A stretch of DNA of 64,000 nucleotides from Takashimella koratensis (lineage: Eukaryota > Basidiomycota > Tremellomycetes > Trichosporonales > Tetragoniomycetaceae), in contig BCKT01000003.1 in assembly GCA_003116875.1 (NCBI GenBank), forward strand, positions 437,143-501,142, written 5' to 3'. Below the pieces are notes generated by a model that saw only the letters and a program-made list of their open reading frames with translations, ran no database searches and was not told where the DNA came from. The position numbers were made by a program, and so were the translations under genes. Position 1 is the first letter of the stretch. Every line of letters begins with the position of its first letter. This document shows, piece after piece, positions 26,401 to 41,100 of this stretch.

Positions 26401-27697
26401 TCACTGTAAATCAAACTAGTGATAGCAGTACTGACCGATTCAGGAACACCTCTGCAATAAACGTCAGCACATGACCGTATTAGATACTTCTCATGGATGA
26501 ATCCAAACTCACCCCTCAAGATCACCGAGCCATCCTTTCCCAGCCTTGCCTTCATCATCCGTACTTCCCCCGCGTTCGATGTGTTCAACATCTTCGTTGC
26601 TCATTCCATGCTCGTCCATGGCGCGGATCCGCATCCGGGGTTCGGGTGGCTGTTGAAGGTGGTCGGGTATGAGGCTGCTTGGAGACGCGGGCGGGGTCGG
26701 TTCGGCATCGACGAAGCGTTGGAACGCGGGTGCTGGAGGTGGGCGTCAGTAGGAGTTTTAGGTAAGAGAGAACGGAGAACAGGGAGTATTTGGATGAGAT
26801 CGTTGTGCTTACAACTGAGCCAATCGCGGACCGCTTCGTACTGCGAGACAGAATGAGAACTCGAATGCCGAACGACAGCTGACAAGACGTTTTCAATCCT
26901 CTCAAGACGATCGGAAGTGTGTGAGTCAAGGCCGTTGGCGGAGGTCGTAGGTGGAGCGGGGGTGTAAGGTACACATAGTTCCGGCACCTTGCGAGCTGTT
27001 GCAAGTGACCGTGGGGCAGAGGGGTAAAGGTGTCGTTAGAATGTTGATCGTGCTCATGAGTTTTTGATAGGATTCGAGGTGTGACTTACCAAGACCTGCG
27101 GGGAAAATGAACGTCAGGACTCGTGCTCAGATGAGGATAGGTCAAATGTCAAGAACACTCACAATGTTGACATGGGTACTCCCTGTTGCACTGCGTAGAC
27201 GTAAGTACGGGTTCTGAGTCATACAAGCAAGGTTATTGAGACGGTAAACACACCTTTTGCTTTCGCTTGGCGCCTGGACAGATGTCAGCGTTGATGCGGA
27301 GGGAGACAGTACTACAAACCCTGGACCACGACTTACACTGGGCACAACTCAGACTGATCCGCTTCTTCTTCCCCGTGGAGGGATCCAACACGCTCGACCC
27401 CCGACTCCCATCCACACTGGGTTTGCGTTCGTGTCCAACTCCGCTGACATCGGGTGCGATCTGCCTCTTGAAGGGGGTAATATTCCCACTCCCACCTGTC
27501 GGGGTCGGAGCGGACGACTGTCCTGGAATCGCGCCGGGAGAACTGGCATGCGAGAGGTTGGAGGGGGTATGTACGGGATGTGACTGGCGCCGGATGGGCT
27601 GAGGGGGCGTGTGGTGCGCTTTGGATGGAGGTGGGTGAGGGGCGAGTGGGCGGATGCCGGGGCCTGGGACGTGGGGAGATGATGGGGCGGCGCTCAT
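23494..27697 (-). CDS. Zn2Cys6 fungal-specific transcription factor
   Basis: Putative nuclear DNA-binding regulator. The N-terminus (start 27697, MSAAPSSPHVPG) is Pro/Ser-rich with a basic GKKKRISLS before the zinc cluster. The cluster reads CAQCAKRKQK, CNREYPCQHC, LARKVPELC after splicing, which is C-X2-C-X6-C-X5-C-X2-C-X8-C, the standard GAL4-type spacing. It is assembled from four exons, one only 6 bp long (27090-27095, giving parts of Cys-Leu-Ala). A coiled stretch (SDRLERIENVLSAVV) follows, then the middle homology region with FFTHLNFVRYPIDERLFRT, LPLVFIVLAMAVRLAPDAW, ECWSQLGASLRTAQAIGLHR and EYRRRLWSYLYHADRLYSL, as in the fungal_trans domain. The C-terminal 230 residues are Pro/Gly/Met-rich, a possible activation region, ending GGAGHGAPMHG. 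More than ten introns. The regulated genes cannot be read from sequence; no biosynthetic cluster lies beside it. Confidence 0.9.
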
Positions 27698-29075
27698 GCT
27701 GCAGATGAGAGAGTGGGCGGAGTGGATGGTTGTGGAAGAGAGAGGGGAGGGTAAGAGGGTGAGGAGGTTGGGGAAGGGGGGAAGCAGGCTCGGTGAAGGA
27801 GAGAGAGGTCGAACGTGAACTCAAGGTTGGTGATCAAGACAGGAGACTTGGCCGGTCGAAGGAAGGACAGAAGGGAGGAGCGAGTCCGGTCTCGGAGGTA
27901 TAGTCCCAGGCCAGGCTCCGATAGTTGAAAGGAGGGATGACCAGGTCGGGGTGGGATGGGCGGAGCGGTCGGCGGGGATCTGGATCGACGAGGGGGAGGG
28001 GGGTTGGGGGTGGGGAAGGGGTGCGAGAAGAGGGGAGAAGGGGAAAGGTGAGAGGCAGAGGGGTAGCGACGGCGTCGAGGGTGTTGGATGTTTGTCGTTG
28101 TCGTCGTCTTTGTCTCGAGATGGATGGGGGGTAGAGTAGGTTAGACCGTCTGAATGAGGTCGGGATCGTGCTCTTGATCGACTCGGCTGGTGGAAAGAGG
28201 GAGAATGAAAAAAGTTTCTTTCCTTTATCAGATAGAGAAAAACACCCGTCTCGTGTCCCCTGTCACCTGTCACCAAGCCGTCAGCACTGATCGGGAGCAA
28301 GGGAGCAGCAGGGGGAGGGGGGCGACCGGGGGGCAGGTAGGTAAAGGGCCGAGGGGAGCGCATATTCCCGATCTCGAGGCGGAGCAACCAAGCTGGTGGA
28401 TGGGGCTTTGAGGTGGGGCTCTGGCATGGAGCGAGCGGTCAGGCTCGCGGCTAGGGAGGAGTTGACTGCTCTCCTCTCCTCTGGCCCTATGTGTGCTCGC
28501 TGCTCTCGCTCGCCTCGCCTCGAATGCAGACACGTTGTGACGCCGTGGCAGACGCACGCTCTCGACACGCTCAAAGCGGAAAATTTGGGACCTGAGGGTG
28601 TGTGTGCAGGTGCCGGATACAAGGCTGGGATGGGTGGGCGGTGGGATGGGGAGGATGGGGTGAGGGGGTAGTTTTGTGCAATGAGGTCAAGTTGTTCGTC
28701 GGCCGATGAGCACCCGACGCAATTTCCCTTCCCCCGTCTTATTTTTTTATCAGATAACTCCAACCACGCGAGGGATCCCACCTCCTCCTGGTCGACCCCC
28801 TTTGATCACGCGCCTCGCTCACCTGATGGACAGTCCCGCGCAGTACCGAAGATCTCCGGAGACGTGGGACGACGACGCCGTGGGTGATGGATGCTGCGAA
28901 GAGTTGAGAGCGGGGCAGGATGGGTGATGGTGAGAATGAGCCAGTAGCAGTTTGGCCTTCATCGTCTGGGCCGAAAAGTCCGACTCGGCCCATTTCCTAT
29001 TCGTCACATTTTTGCTCTTGCTCTTGATGCACAATGCATGGTCTTTGCTAAATACCACAATCATCGAGACCTCGC
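27698..29075. other. Intergenic region between the transcription factor and TRM61
   Basis: About 1.4 kb with purine/pyrimidine-skewed stretches (C/T-rich on the minus strand around 27720-28130). It should include the transcription factor promoter and the TRM61 3' end. Frames such as 28396-28671 and 27821-28387 have no recognisable motif and are not called. Confidence 0.5.
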
Positions 29076-31127
<2,052 letters not shown>

Positions 31128-31286
31128 TCCTGGTTTCAACTTTTTGCGCCGAGCCAATGGCAGAATGACGTGTCATTATTAGCTTTGTTTACTATCGTGT
31201 AATCTGCAAGTGATAAGCCCCAAGCCTAAAGACTAACACGCGACAGTCGTCCGAAAAGTTGAAACACACAGACAGAGGCCACACAG

Positions 31287-31327
<41 letters not shown>

Positions 31328-31403
31328 GACATCCTCATTCCCTCGTCATCACTTCTCATCTTTTCGCAATCACTCTACCCCTCACTCCCCAACCACCCGG
31401 AAC
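31128..31403. promoter_or_regulatory. Shared divergent promoter of TRM61 and KAP120
   Basis: 276 bp separate two divergent start codons. A pure CA dinucleotide repeat (31290-31325) sits between them. Any regulatory effect of the repeat is inference. Confidence 0.5.
31290..31325. repeat. CA dinucleotide microsatellite (18 units)
   Basis: Uninterrupted CA repeat about 80 bp upstream of the KAP120 start, inside the divergent promoter. A second such tract lies upstream of LEU4. Confidence 0.9.
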
Positions 31404-34400
31404 ATGTCCGGCCACGCCGACATCAAGGCCCTTCTCGGTGCCATCGTCAACCCCACCTCTAACCAGGCCTACGTCCGAGACCAGCAAACCCTCACCGACC
31501 TCTTCAAACAGCCCGAGTTCTTCCTCGCTCTCCAGGCCCTTGCAGCCGACCGGTCGCTCCCGCAGCCTCAGCGCCTCCTCGCCTCAGTCGTCACGGGTCG
31601 TGAACTCAAAACAAAGTGGAGAAGCAAGGCGCTCGTGCCCGAGGCGAGGAAGCCAGAAGTCCGGGAACGCTTGTTCTCCTTCCTCGAGGAGCAGGATCCA
31701 GGAGTGAGTTGATCGACCGCGGAGTTGGGCACTGGCTTGGAGCTCTGTACTATCATCAAGTGATAAAAGTTCCCTGTTGAGAATTGCTACCTAGCATCAT
31801 AACGGTCAAGTTGACTCCCACCCCAGATCGCCCGACCTCAGCTCGGCCTCCTCGTTGGCGTCTCTCGAATAGAGTTCCCCAAAGCCTTCCCCAACCTTCC
31901 TACTCTCTTACTCAACCCGCTCCTCACCTGCCTCTCTCACCTCAGCACATCCGGCACGACCTCGTCCTCTACATCGGTGGTCCTGCTGAACACGCTGTGG
32001 ACAATCAACGCCCTCGTCAAGGAATGGAGAACCGTAAAGCTCGTAGCGGGCGCTCAGGCAATGCACACATTCGAAGAGGTGTTCGTTGCCCCCGTAGGAA
32101 AGGTGTTGGAGATCTGGGGAGAGAGGGAGAATAATGGAGAGAGCGATTGGGTCCTTGCCGAGGCGGGCAGGTACGCTTTCAAGTAGGTTTTGAATCGTGG
32201 CTCCAATCTCTTATGGGGGGCATCGGTGCAAGCTGACGATGAACCAGAATTCTCGCACGGTTCTGTCAGTGGCATTGGAGCAGGGCAAAGAATCTCCAAT
32301 CACCTCAGGGCCTTGAGCATGTGAGCTGGCAATCCTTCCACTTTGACCGCTGGACCGAGCTCATTTTAATCTCCTTGCAGATCCGTCTCCTTGTCCGTCA
32401 CTCGGTCCACTATGCCCCCGTCATCCAAGCCCACCGCCTGCGTCTCATCCACAACGCTGCCACCCAACAACCCACCCCTCAGCTCCTCCGCTCCCTGATC
32501 AAACACCTCCGCGCGATTGGGAAGTGGTGGCGCGTCATGATCGCCCTCGACCCCAAGGGGTTCTGCCAGCTGGACGGGGCCACGTCGGGTGTTGGATGGT
32601 GGTGGGGAGAAGTAGGGGGTGTCGTCGCGGGCAGCGACGGAGCGGTTGTAAATGATGGTGAGTAGCGCTTGATTGAGCAGAAACTACGGTTTCGAACACC
32701 GCTAATTTTTCAAACAGACTCGGATACTAATTCTTACCCAAAACGATTCCTTCTCCTCGGAATGTTGCTCTTCAAGGACATTCTACCCATCCTCGCTGTC
32801 GACCACCCGCAAAGTGTGTTTTCAACCCACATTGCGCAATTTGAAAGCTAACGCGTGCCAGTCTTCACATCCAACTTCATCCTGTCGGCACTGCACCTCC
32901 TCCTCGACAAACTCATGCCGCTGACCTCGACCGATTTGGAGGGACTCGAGGACGAGCCGGAGGAATGGTTGATTGCGGAGCAATACGATGAGGAGGCGTG
33001 GGCGTATGAGTTTCGAGTGAGTCAGACAGCAAGGGCTTTTTACTGATGTGGTATAGCCCTGTGCAGAGCGTGTCCTGATTGCGCTTAATAATGCTTGTCG
33101 ACACTTGCCCCGAGAGAGCAAACCCATCGAGCCGGAGATGCTCAAGGTTCTTGCAGAGACGGAAGGTTGGTGCAGCTGTCATCAGTACAAGGCGAACAGT
33201 TGTTGACATCGTCACAGCACTGCAGCCTAACGACCTACCTTCGATCCTCCGAAAAGAGGCAGTATACTGTGCGATCGGTCGCCTGAGCAGAGCGCTGGCA
33301 ACCTATGGCGGAATTGACTTTAAGGGTTGGCTCAACGGGCTCGGCGGCTGGCTCAGCCAGGGTATCCCATTGTAAGCTAGCGTTAATTATCGTCTCTATC
33401 ACAGAAGCTAACCCCATACCAGACACCGGATTCTCAAACGACGCGTGGCTTGGCTCATTGGCCAGTGGGTTGCTGCAGATGAGGAGTGTGCGAAAGAGCC
33501 TCTTGTCTGGCACGTCTTGTTGCATTTGTTGGCAGAACGCGGCGATGCAACGGACGTAGCTGTTCAGCTCAGCGCAGCCGTGTCGATCAAGGAGTGTGTC
33601 GATGTGAGTTGGCTTAGCATTGTGGTTGAGAAGGTGCTGATGGTGTATGAAAGCTGTGGGAGCTTGATATTGAGTACTTTGTTCCCTACATTGAGCAATC
33701 GGTTCGAGAGCTGTGAGTGAACCAGGTCAAATTCGCTCGGAGTAGTTGCTTATTGTTTAGCACGAAACTGCTTGGCGAGACCTCGACGTTGGATGGGAAG
33801 CGATACGTCAATGAGGCATTGGGAGTGGTGGTTGAGCGGGTCGGAGATAAGGTGAGCTCCTTGCTGAATGTAGTCTATGCTAGCAACTGACTTCTCAGAT
33901 CCTGCCGTACCTGCCGGCATTGGCGCAATCAATTCCTGGGCTATGTGAGTGCACAGCTATTAGACAAATCAGGACGTAGCTGAATATCGCGTAGGGCACG
34001 GAGCTTCCGGCCTCGAGGGCGAATGGTTGTTCAAGGCGTCCCTGGTTGTTCTCACTAACAAGATTGTCATGGTGAGTTGAGATTTGGCCAGGCTTCAGTT
34101 TGGACAGCCGCTCATGATGTCCCTTTGCAGGCGGCGAAGGAATCTTCGGGCAACTTGATGGAGCTGGTTATCCCCTTGATCGAAGAAAGCTTGCAGCCCC
34201 CGGCAAAAGAGTTTTTCGAAGAAGACGGTTTGGCCTTGTAAGTTGTCTGTCACTTTAACCCAGGTTGTTGAGGGAATCTTGTTGACCTTTTTATCAGGTG
34301 GCAAGCGGCACTGCACAACTCGACATCGCCGTACCACCCTACTGCGGAAACGGGTCTGATCCGACTCTTCCCCGGTCTGATGAACGCTCTAGGCGAGAAC

Positions 34401-35418
34401 ATGGACCTGCTACACACTATGATTCCTCTGGTCAACTCGTACCTTCTCCTTGACGCGGCTGGTGTTGTCCAGGTGAGCAAGACAGCTTTGCAATGGAGTA
34501 AGACATGGAACTGACCGGGGCTCCAGACATATGGCCCCATCCTCTGCGTTGCGCTGATGAAGGCTTTGGACAATTCGAAACCCGATATCAAATTGATCCA
34601 GACTTTGTCTCTCCTCGTCCGCACTGCACCGCTACACCAACTCGCCCCACTCCTCCTCGACGCAGGGCTGTTCCAACGCATCCTCACGGCATTGGAAGAC
34701 GACAAGGCCTCGGGCCTCATCCTCGCTGCGTACCTCGACGTCTTGGGCCGGATCGCGATCATCGATCCGAGCGTTTTCCTCCAGATGGTAGCGGAGACAG
34801 CGAGGAGGAGCGGGAGGGATGGGCATAAAATGTTGGAAGAGGTTTTGGATGCTATGTGGAGAAACTTTGACTATGTCGGGGACGCGAGGTCGAGGAAGGC
34901 TATAGCGATGGGGGTAGGGGCGTTGTTGACTACGGGTCATCAACAGTGTCTGGAGAGGCTGGATGGGGAGTTTTGTGAGTACTCGTGGTCGATGGTCTTG
35001 ACAAAGGATACGGTTATGGCGAAAGCGAGAAATGATGACATGACTGACACCCTTTGACAGTGAACATGTTCCTCGATGTATTGGGCGAGGTCCAGCCTTC
35101 AGAGGACAACCCTACAGGCGCAGAGTAAGTCACAATATGTACCCGGTCAAGCAAGTTCCGATCAACTAACACTCATATCTTGCCAGAACCGTCTTGAAAC
35201 CATGGAAAGACGAGCACTTGATGACGTGGACTGAGATCGACGGAACACCTGAAGGCGTTCGTCGACTTCAACTAGAAGATAACGACCCTGCCTACGCTGT
35301 CGCGCTCAAGAGCTACGTTATCAATGTATTGACAACGGCACAGGGGGTGGGACTGGCTCCGTATTGGGAGAAAGCGGACGAAGGAGCCAAACGGAGTCTG
35401 GAGAAGTTCCTCGCTTAA
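31404..35418 (+). CDS. KAP120: Importin-11 / Kap120-type karyopherin
   Basis: Beta-karyopherin that carries cargo through nuclear pores under RanGTP control. The start MSGHADIKALLGAIVNPTSN at 31404 leads into an importin N-terminal repeat (LFKQPEFFLALQALAADRSL, ELKTKWRS). Helical HEAT-like repeats follow across at least 14 exons. The best family marks are RRVAWLIGQWVAADEE, DLWELDIEYFVPYIEQSVRE, YVNEALGVVVERVGDKILPY, LPALAQSIPGLWE, SGLEGEWLFKASLVVLTNKI, LVIPLIEESLQPPAKEFFEE and DGLALWQAALHNSTSPYHPT, which follow human IPO11 and yeast Kap120 in order. The length, about 1,000 residues, is normal. Yeast Kap120 imports ribosome assembly factors such as Rpf1; cargo here is inferred from family. Stop at 35416. 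A later ATG than 31326 (same frame) is chosen because the upstream part reads as Ser/His/Pro-rich leader. Confidence 0.9.
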
Positions 35419-35880
35419 GGGCTGGCTGGGTGGGAGTCAGGTGGGATTGGGGTCCAGCGAGACGGTAGAGCGAATCATTGTCAGACGTAGAGCTGTAACG
35501 TAGTTGAGTGTCTGAGATATAGGTGGACGAGGTAGATTAGTACATGCGGATGTCAGTAGAGTAGATCCAGACTTGCTCTATATGTGTTTGTGTCTGTGTG
35601 TGTGTGGCAATGATGCCACCAAGTGGCACGGTGGCACTCTGGGGTCCTTTGGATCACTAGATTGGGGATTGATTGCAAACCCGTGGATTGAGACTCGCTA
35701 TGATCACCTCATCCGTCACATTCGCCCATCTACTCGCTTTCTCCCTCTGCTCTCTACGACTATCTCTCTCTCTCTCGTACTTTCTCCTGTCTCCCTTCAC
35801 CAGTCGTCTCTCACAGCGTTGAATCAAGCTACACCTCGCGGTCCCCTCACTCGCCGTCCCCTACGATATCCTCCCCAGCC
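35419..35880. other. Intergenic region between KAP120 and the acidic unknown
   Basis: About 460 bp with a TG-rich tract near 35582-35607 and a C/T-rich stretch at 35735-35800 just before the next start. Holds the KAP120 3' end and the next promoter. Confidence 0.5.
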
Positions 35881-37340
35881 ATGGCCTCGACTTCACCCAC
35901 CACCCCTCCTCGGAGCGGGCCTATATCCCTCCTCCCCACTCCACCACCTACCCTTCTCTCTACCCGCATCGAAACACAGCTCCAGCTTCAACCTTGGCAC
36001 ACTAGCGAGATCAATCAAGGAGCCATGGAGACCGACCTCGCGGTCACGAACGAACCGTTTGACTTTCCGGACCCGCCTTCGCCGACCCTAGGCATCGCTC
36101 AAGACCTGGAAGATCACACGAACGACAATATGGACGTCGACGAGGATGTACATCTCTTCAATACCAACGCTGAACAGGTTTCGACATTTCCTCATCCTAC
36201 ATCGGTTCAAAAGCCGGTCGCCAATGGTCAAAGTCGACTTGACGCAGAGTCCCTCGGCGAAGGATGTCGTGCTGAGGTGATCGAAACAGGGGTGGAGGCG
36301 CTATTCATCCCTTGCGAATCCGACAGTGAGACGGTCGATGGCGACGACGGAATACCTACAGGACATGACGGAGGCGAGCGTCGTTTCGTGCTGTACCGAC
36401 GACCAATGGATGTCGATACCCGACCTTCGTTGCCCGCCCAAGCCGATAAACAGAAGGAGGTGAAGGTGTACGCCCATGCTTTACTGGACTCGGACGATTC
36501 AGATGAAGAAGACGACGGGGGTATCATCTTCCTCGGTGCGGTCCCTTCCCAGACCGTGACTCGCCGCGAGCCGGCCCAGGCCCCTGTATCCAACTTGGAG
36601 GCGTTTGACATCCATTTCGATTTGTTCGATGATATCCCTCCTTCGAGTAGGGGAGGTCGGAAACGCCGACGCGAGGTGGGCGATGAAGGCGACGATGAAG
36701 GAGAAAGGAGGTCTGATCGACGTCATCAGGCTGAGGAGCATGCAGAGGATGAGGAGGAGTGGGATGAGGAGGAGTATGAGGAGGAAGAGGGTGACGAGAG
36801 GGAGGAGAGGGGGGATGAGAGGTTCGCAATGGGGAGCGGGACTAGTAGTTCACCCCTGCGTGAGATCTCGCCCTCGGACTTGCGCAGGGCAGCGCAGACC
36901 AACCAGGCTGCCCAGGCGGAACGCGACGCACAAGCTGCCAACAGAGCACACAGGGGACAGGTGGCGCAAGGAGGGAGGGGAAACGGGAATGGGAACGGGA
37001 ATGGAGGACGAGCAGGTGGAAGATTTAGTGGTAATCGGACTCTGCCACCCAGGATCCAAGCAAACATTGCGCGTGAGTAGTGATAATTTCTTCTCCTGTA
37101 TTGTACATAGCCCGTTGCTGATTTGTTTACCCAGGCATGTTGCTCTACGGAACCACCGACCCACGCCACCCCCGTCTCTCACTACTTCGCCAACTCCAAC
37201 TCCGAGACGCAGGTATCACCAGCTGGGCGGACATCGCACACCGTGTCGGCGCCGAACGACACGATTTCGACCGAGTCCGACACGCCGCGAGTGCTATGCA
37301 AGAGAGGATCCCGTTTGCGATCGAGCGGGATTTGTTGTGA
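35881..37340 (+). CDS. Unknown acidic, disordered protein with a conserved-looking C-terminal helix segment
   Basis: Two exons: the first from 35881 is long and ends at IQANIA near 37074, then a short intron whose join gives ARMLLYG, and a last exon to the TGA at 37338. About 465 residues. The first 300 are disordered and rich in Asp/Glu, with DSDDSDEEDDGGIIFLGAVP, a basic RGGRKRRREV (possible nuclear signal) and a Glu tract (about 36730-36800). An Arg/Gly/Asn repeat follows (GRGNGNGNGNGGRAGG). The end looks folded: MLLYGTTDPRHPRLSLLRQL, QLRDAGITSWADIAHRVGAE and RHDFDRVRHAASAMQERIPF. The SWADIAHRVG segment is helix-turn-helix-like (Myb-like spacing is possible but unproved). I do not recognise the family; a nuclear chromatin or RNA-linked role is a guess from composition. 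Confidence 0.7.
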
Positions 37341-38117
37341 CGAATGAAAGCAGGTTGGTCAGAGCAACTTTGCTAAAGAGAGCAGGTAGAATACGAGGAA
37401 TGGTAGGTCTTGGGATCAACGACGAGCAGAGGAAAGGTTCGGTTTGAGAAGAATGGACAAGTGGAATATAGGGGGATGAGGAAAGACCGAGAAGGTTGGA
37501 ATGGTACCGTCAGGAGTGAATGGTCAAAATTGTCAGTAGAGAATTGTCGACAAGCTCAGAAAGCAAGTCATGTTGAGACGTATCCAGTAAATCCCACAGT
37601 AGTCCATATGGTTCATATTCCTACTCGTAAGCGTGAAAAGCTACCTATTGCTTCCCGTCGTAGCGTGTATAGAGAGCGAAACGAGACGAGACGTATCTGG
37701 AAAAAAATTAAGTTCGCCTCGGTGTGCATTGGAGACGAGTTGGAGTCAAGGAAACAGAGCGCGGACGGCAAATCACGAGGCAGAAAGCCACAGTGTGATC
37801 AGAGAAGCCAGCGGGCCTGCCCACGAGCGATTGAATGGAGAAGGAGGTGTTGAGAATCGTTCTACAGTGGGCTTGAGGTCTCGAGTCGACAGAATGGAGG
37901 AAATGGCCAGAAAGTGTGATTGAGACAGAAACAAGAGCTGAGCCGGTAGTCGGTATATGTTGAACAAGATGAAGACATGAAAACGAGAAGAGGAAACAAA
38001 GTTTAGTATGGGAAAGTTAAGAGGGAAAAATCGTCCATCGTCCGTGTTGGAGAAACATGGTGAGAGTCGGCGTCACGCGTCTAGTCGCGGCGTCGTTTTG
38101 TCACCTAGTCTCCTGAT
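37341..38117. other. Convergent intergenic region before the chitin synthase end
   Basis: About 780 bp, A/G-rich, between the acidic unknown gene and the 3' end of the chitin synthase. Only short arginine/lysine-rich frames; no gene called. Likely 3' UTRs. Confidence 0.5.
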
Positions 38118-41100
38118 TTATTGCCGGAACTGCGGTGGGGCCTACTCATTGTCAGCGATTACCCTCATGGTCTCAAAATCAACCCGGTTCCTTAGACCCA
38201 ACTCACAGCTCCTGGGGGCAAGCTCGACGAATGGCTGTTCGACGAGGTCGGGCTCAACATCTGTCTCGACGACGACCGCCGTTGGTGTTGACCCTGTGTA
38301 GCCTGGCGGGATGTGCGTCTGACCGGGTTGTGTGCGATCTGAACCGGTCCATTGTCCTGGAGCGAGAACCCCCGGCCGTGGGTCGAGTGCTGTGGTCGAG
38401 CGCCTGAAGAAGGGCCGGCCGTAATCACCTCCTCGTCGTACCCGCCAGAGAGGGGCTGGCGGTACACTGGGTCAGGGGACGACGTAGCGGATGCGGAAGA
38501 GAAGGCAGGAGGGAGGATAGGCTGCTCCTCGTCAACGTAGGTGTCGGGCTGGGCAGTGAATGGACCCGCGTTGTACCCGTATGAAGAGGACGAGCCGCTG
38601 CTCATGAGCGTCGGGTCGTCGCTGATTCCACGTTCAAGGCGGTTAGCCGACAGCCCAGACTCGGTGGAGACGGGCGACGGGTCGCGTGCCATAGTGTGAC
38701 CACCACCGCCGCCGCGCGCTGGTGGGAGCGCAAGCTGCGAGACGTTGGCGTCGGCCGCCGGCTGCTCCTGCGAGTACGGCATGGACGCAAAGCTTTGGCT
38801 CTGGCGGAAGAAGGGGTTGGACTCGTTCGTGTTGTACCCAGACTGATAGGTCTCGCTGGTAGAGACGACCGAGTATCGATTGGCGTTGCTGCCAAGGGTT
38901 AGCGTTGGATCAAATAGAGCCAGGAGAAACCTAACCAACTCACTTCTTGGGGGAACCGTTACGCTGCACAATATCCGTGTACGAATCCCTCGAAGTCGTC
39001 CCGGTGCGCCATCGTCTCTCTCGCTCAAACTCCACCCACTTCTTCATAACGATATGCGTCGAGTCGAAAGTTCCTTCCTTGTCGCCATGACTCGATTCCT
39101 TGGTCTCACCCGCAATCTTTCGTGTCTCACCCCAACTGAAATCATCCATGTGCCAGAACGAGTAGGCCGGGAGGACGAGGTTCCAGACTGGAAGGGAGAC
39201 AATGTACATGAGCATCCAGCCGACGTATGCGATCTTGCGCGAGGTGACGACGATCAAGACACCGGGTAGACCGAGGATACACGCGAGCAGGATGAGCGAG
39301 ATGACAGGGGTCGGGACACCAGTGATCGACTGAGGAATGATCGAGATGATGATGACGTAGAGCGTGAACGAGATGGCGGCAGGGAGGACGAGAGTACCGA
39401 CGAGATCCATGAAGACGACAAACTGCATGGAGAAGCAGAACGTCCCGCACAAATCGCGAACGAGCATGAGTTCGAACAGATTGTGGATGGTCGAGTTGAT
39501 CCATCGTCGGCGTTGCGAGAGTAGAATCTTGAACGTGTCCGGAACGACGGTCTTGCAGACGGCCTGGGGGCAGAAGACCATCTTACGCTTGGGGAAGGTC
39601 TTGAGCATGAGCGTCGACAGGTATCGGTCCTCTCCGAGAAGAAGCAGGTTCTTCTTGTGGAGCGTGTCGACGACGTTCTCAGAGTAATGCTCGACGATAT
39701 CGGGGTTGGCAAGAATTGGTACCCAGTAGCCGCGGTCGCCCTTGGGCGCTTTAATACGGTACATCGAGAAACAGCCGGGCAAACAGGTGACACCGCCAAA
39801 CACGGACTCGAACGCCTTGGTCTGGTGGTGGGAGATGTAGTACTCGAACACTAAGAGAAGTTAGCACATTGCTACTTCAATAATTTGCCACTACTCACCT
39901 TGAATCATAGTAACCCAGGTCTCGCGCTTGTTCGCAATCTTGGTCTCTCCACACAGACCCATGATCTCCGTGTCGTTGACCATGCACGCGTTCATCCTCG
40001 TGATCGAATCCGGGAAAACCTTGGTATCGGCATCGACACAGAGGACTGTCTCGTACTTGTCGGGTGAGATACCCGTGCATCGCCAGATCGAGTTGAAGAA
40101 CTCGTACTCAAAAGTCGTCATGCGTTCGTCAAACATGACCTTCTGGAGGAAAGACATGAGAACGATCTGCGAGTCTCGTTTACCACGGTTACCAGGCTTG
40201 CGATCGTGGGTTTCGAGCGGATTACCAGTCTTGGCGACGAGGACGATTGGGACGCGTTGCTGCTTGCTCTGCTCTACCGTGTTGTTGTCGTAGGCGTAGA
40301 ATCCAGCATAGACCTTGGCCATGTTGTGACGTTTGTGACCGTCGGCGATGGCAACGTACGAATGCGCCTCGACCTCTTCGGGATCAATGACAAAGTCTTT
40401 CATCATCTCAAGAACAATGTCGGGAGTGAACTTGGAGCCCTCTTCGCCCTTGACCATACCGTCACAGATGACAAGGATGAGCTTGTGGCTGTTCGGGTAG
40501 TCGGTAGTCGCAATTGAGTCCAATGTCGTGCGCAGACCCGCGACCGACTCGGAGTAGGCAGTGACCAGGCACATGGTGTAAACGAGAGGGTAGCCAAACG
40601 GCTGGAAGTCCGGACCGGGCTGGGGGATGACGTTGTCCAATGGCCAGGGGCAGTTGCTGTTGTGGTGACTTAAAGATTGGCCGTAGAGCGAGTTGTGCGA
40701 TTCGTCACGGAAGGGTAAAGACGTCGACGAACGGGATCCGTGGAGAGCAGGAGAGCCTGGCGGCGTGTCCTGCATGCCCGGAAGACCGGGAGGCAACTGC
40801 TTGCCGTACATGCTGGTTGTCGTCTGCCTGCGTGGCATGTCAAAGCTCGCGGTGCCATAGGTGGTCGACGGGCGGGCCTGGTTGACGAGCATGGGCTCGG
40901 CACGACTGTATCTCGACTTGCTCGGGAGGAAGTGGCTCTTGCGATCCCCGGCGCGGCCGCCCTTGCCGGCGTTGGCGTTGGGCCGGAGGTAACCGGGAGC
41001 AGGGCGGTAGATGTCGTCTGTCCAGTTCTCAATCTCTTCGACACGCTTCATACGTTGGCTGTAGCTCTCGCCTTTGAAATTTCCGATTCGCCAAGACAGG

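Noticed and set aside
28396..28671. 91-codon plus frame between the transcription factor and TRM61
   Set aside because: No recognisable motif, atypical composition and no splice-linked partner exons.
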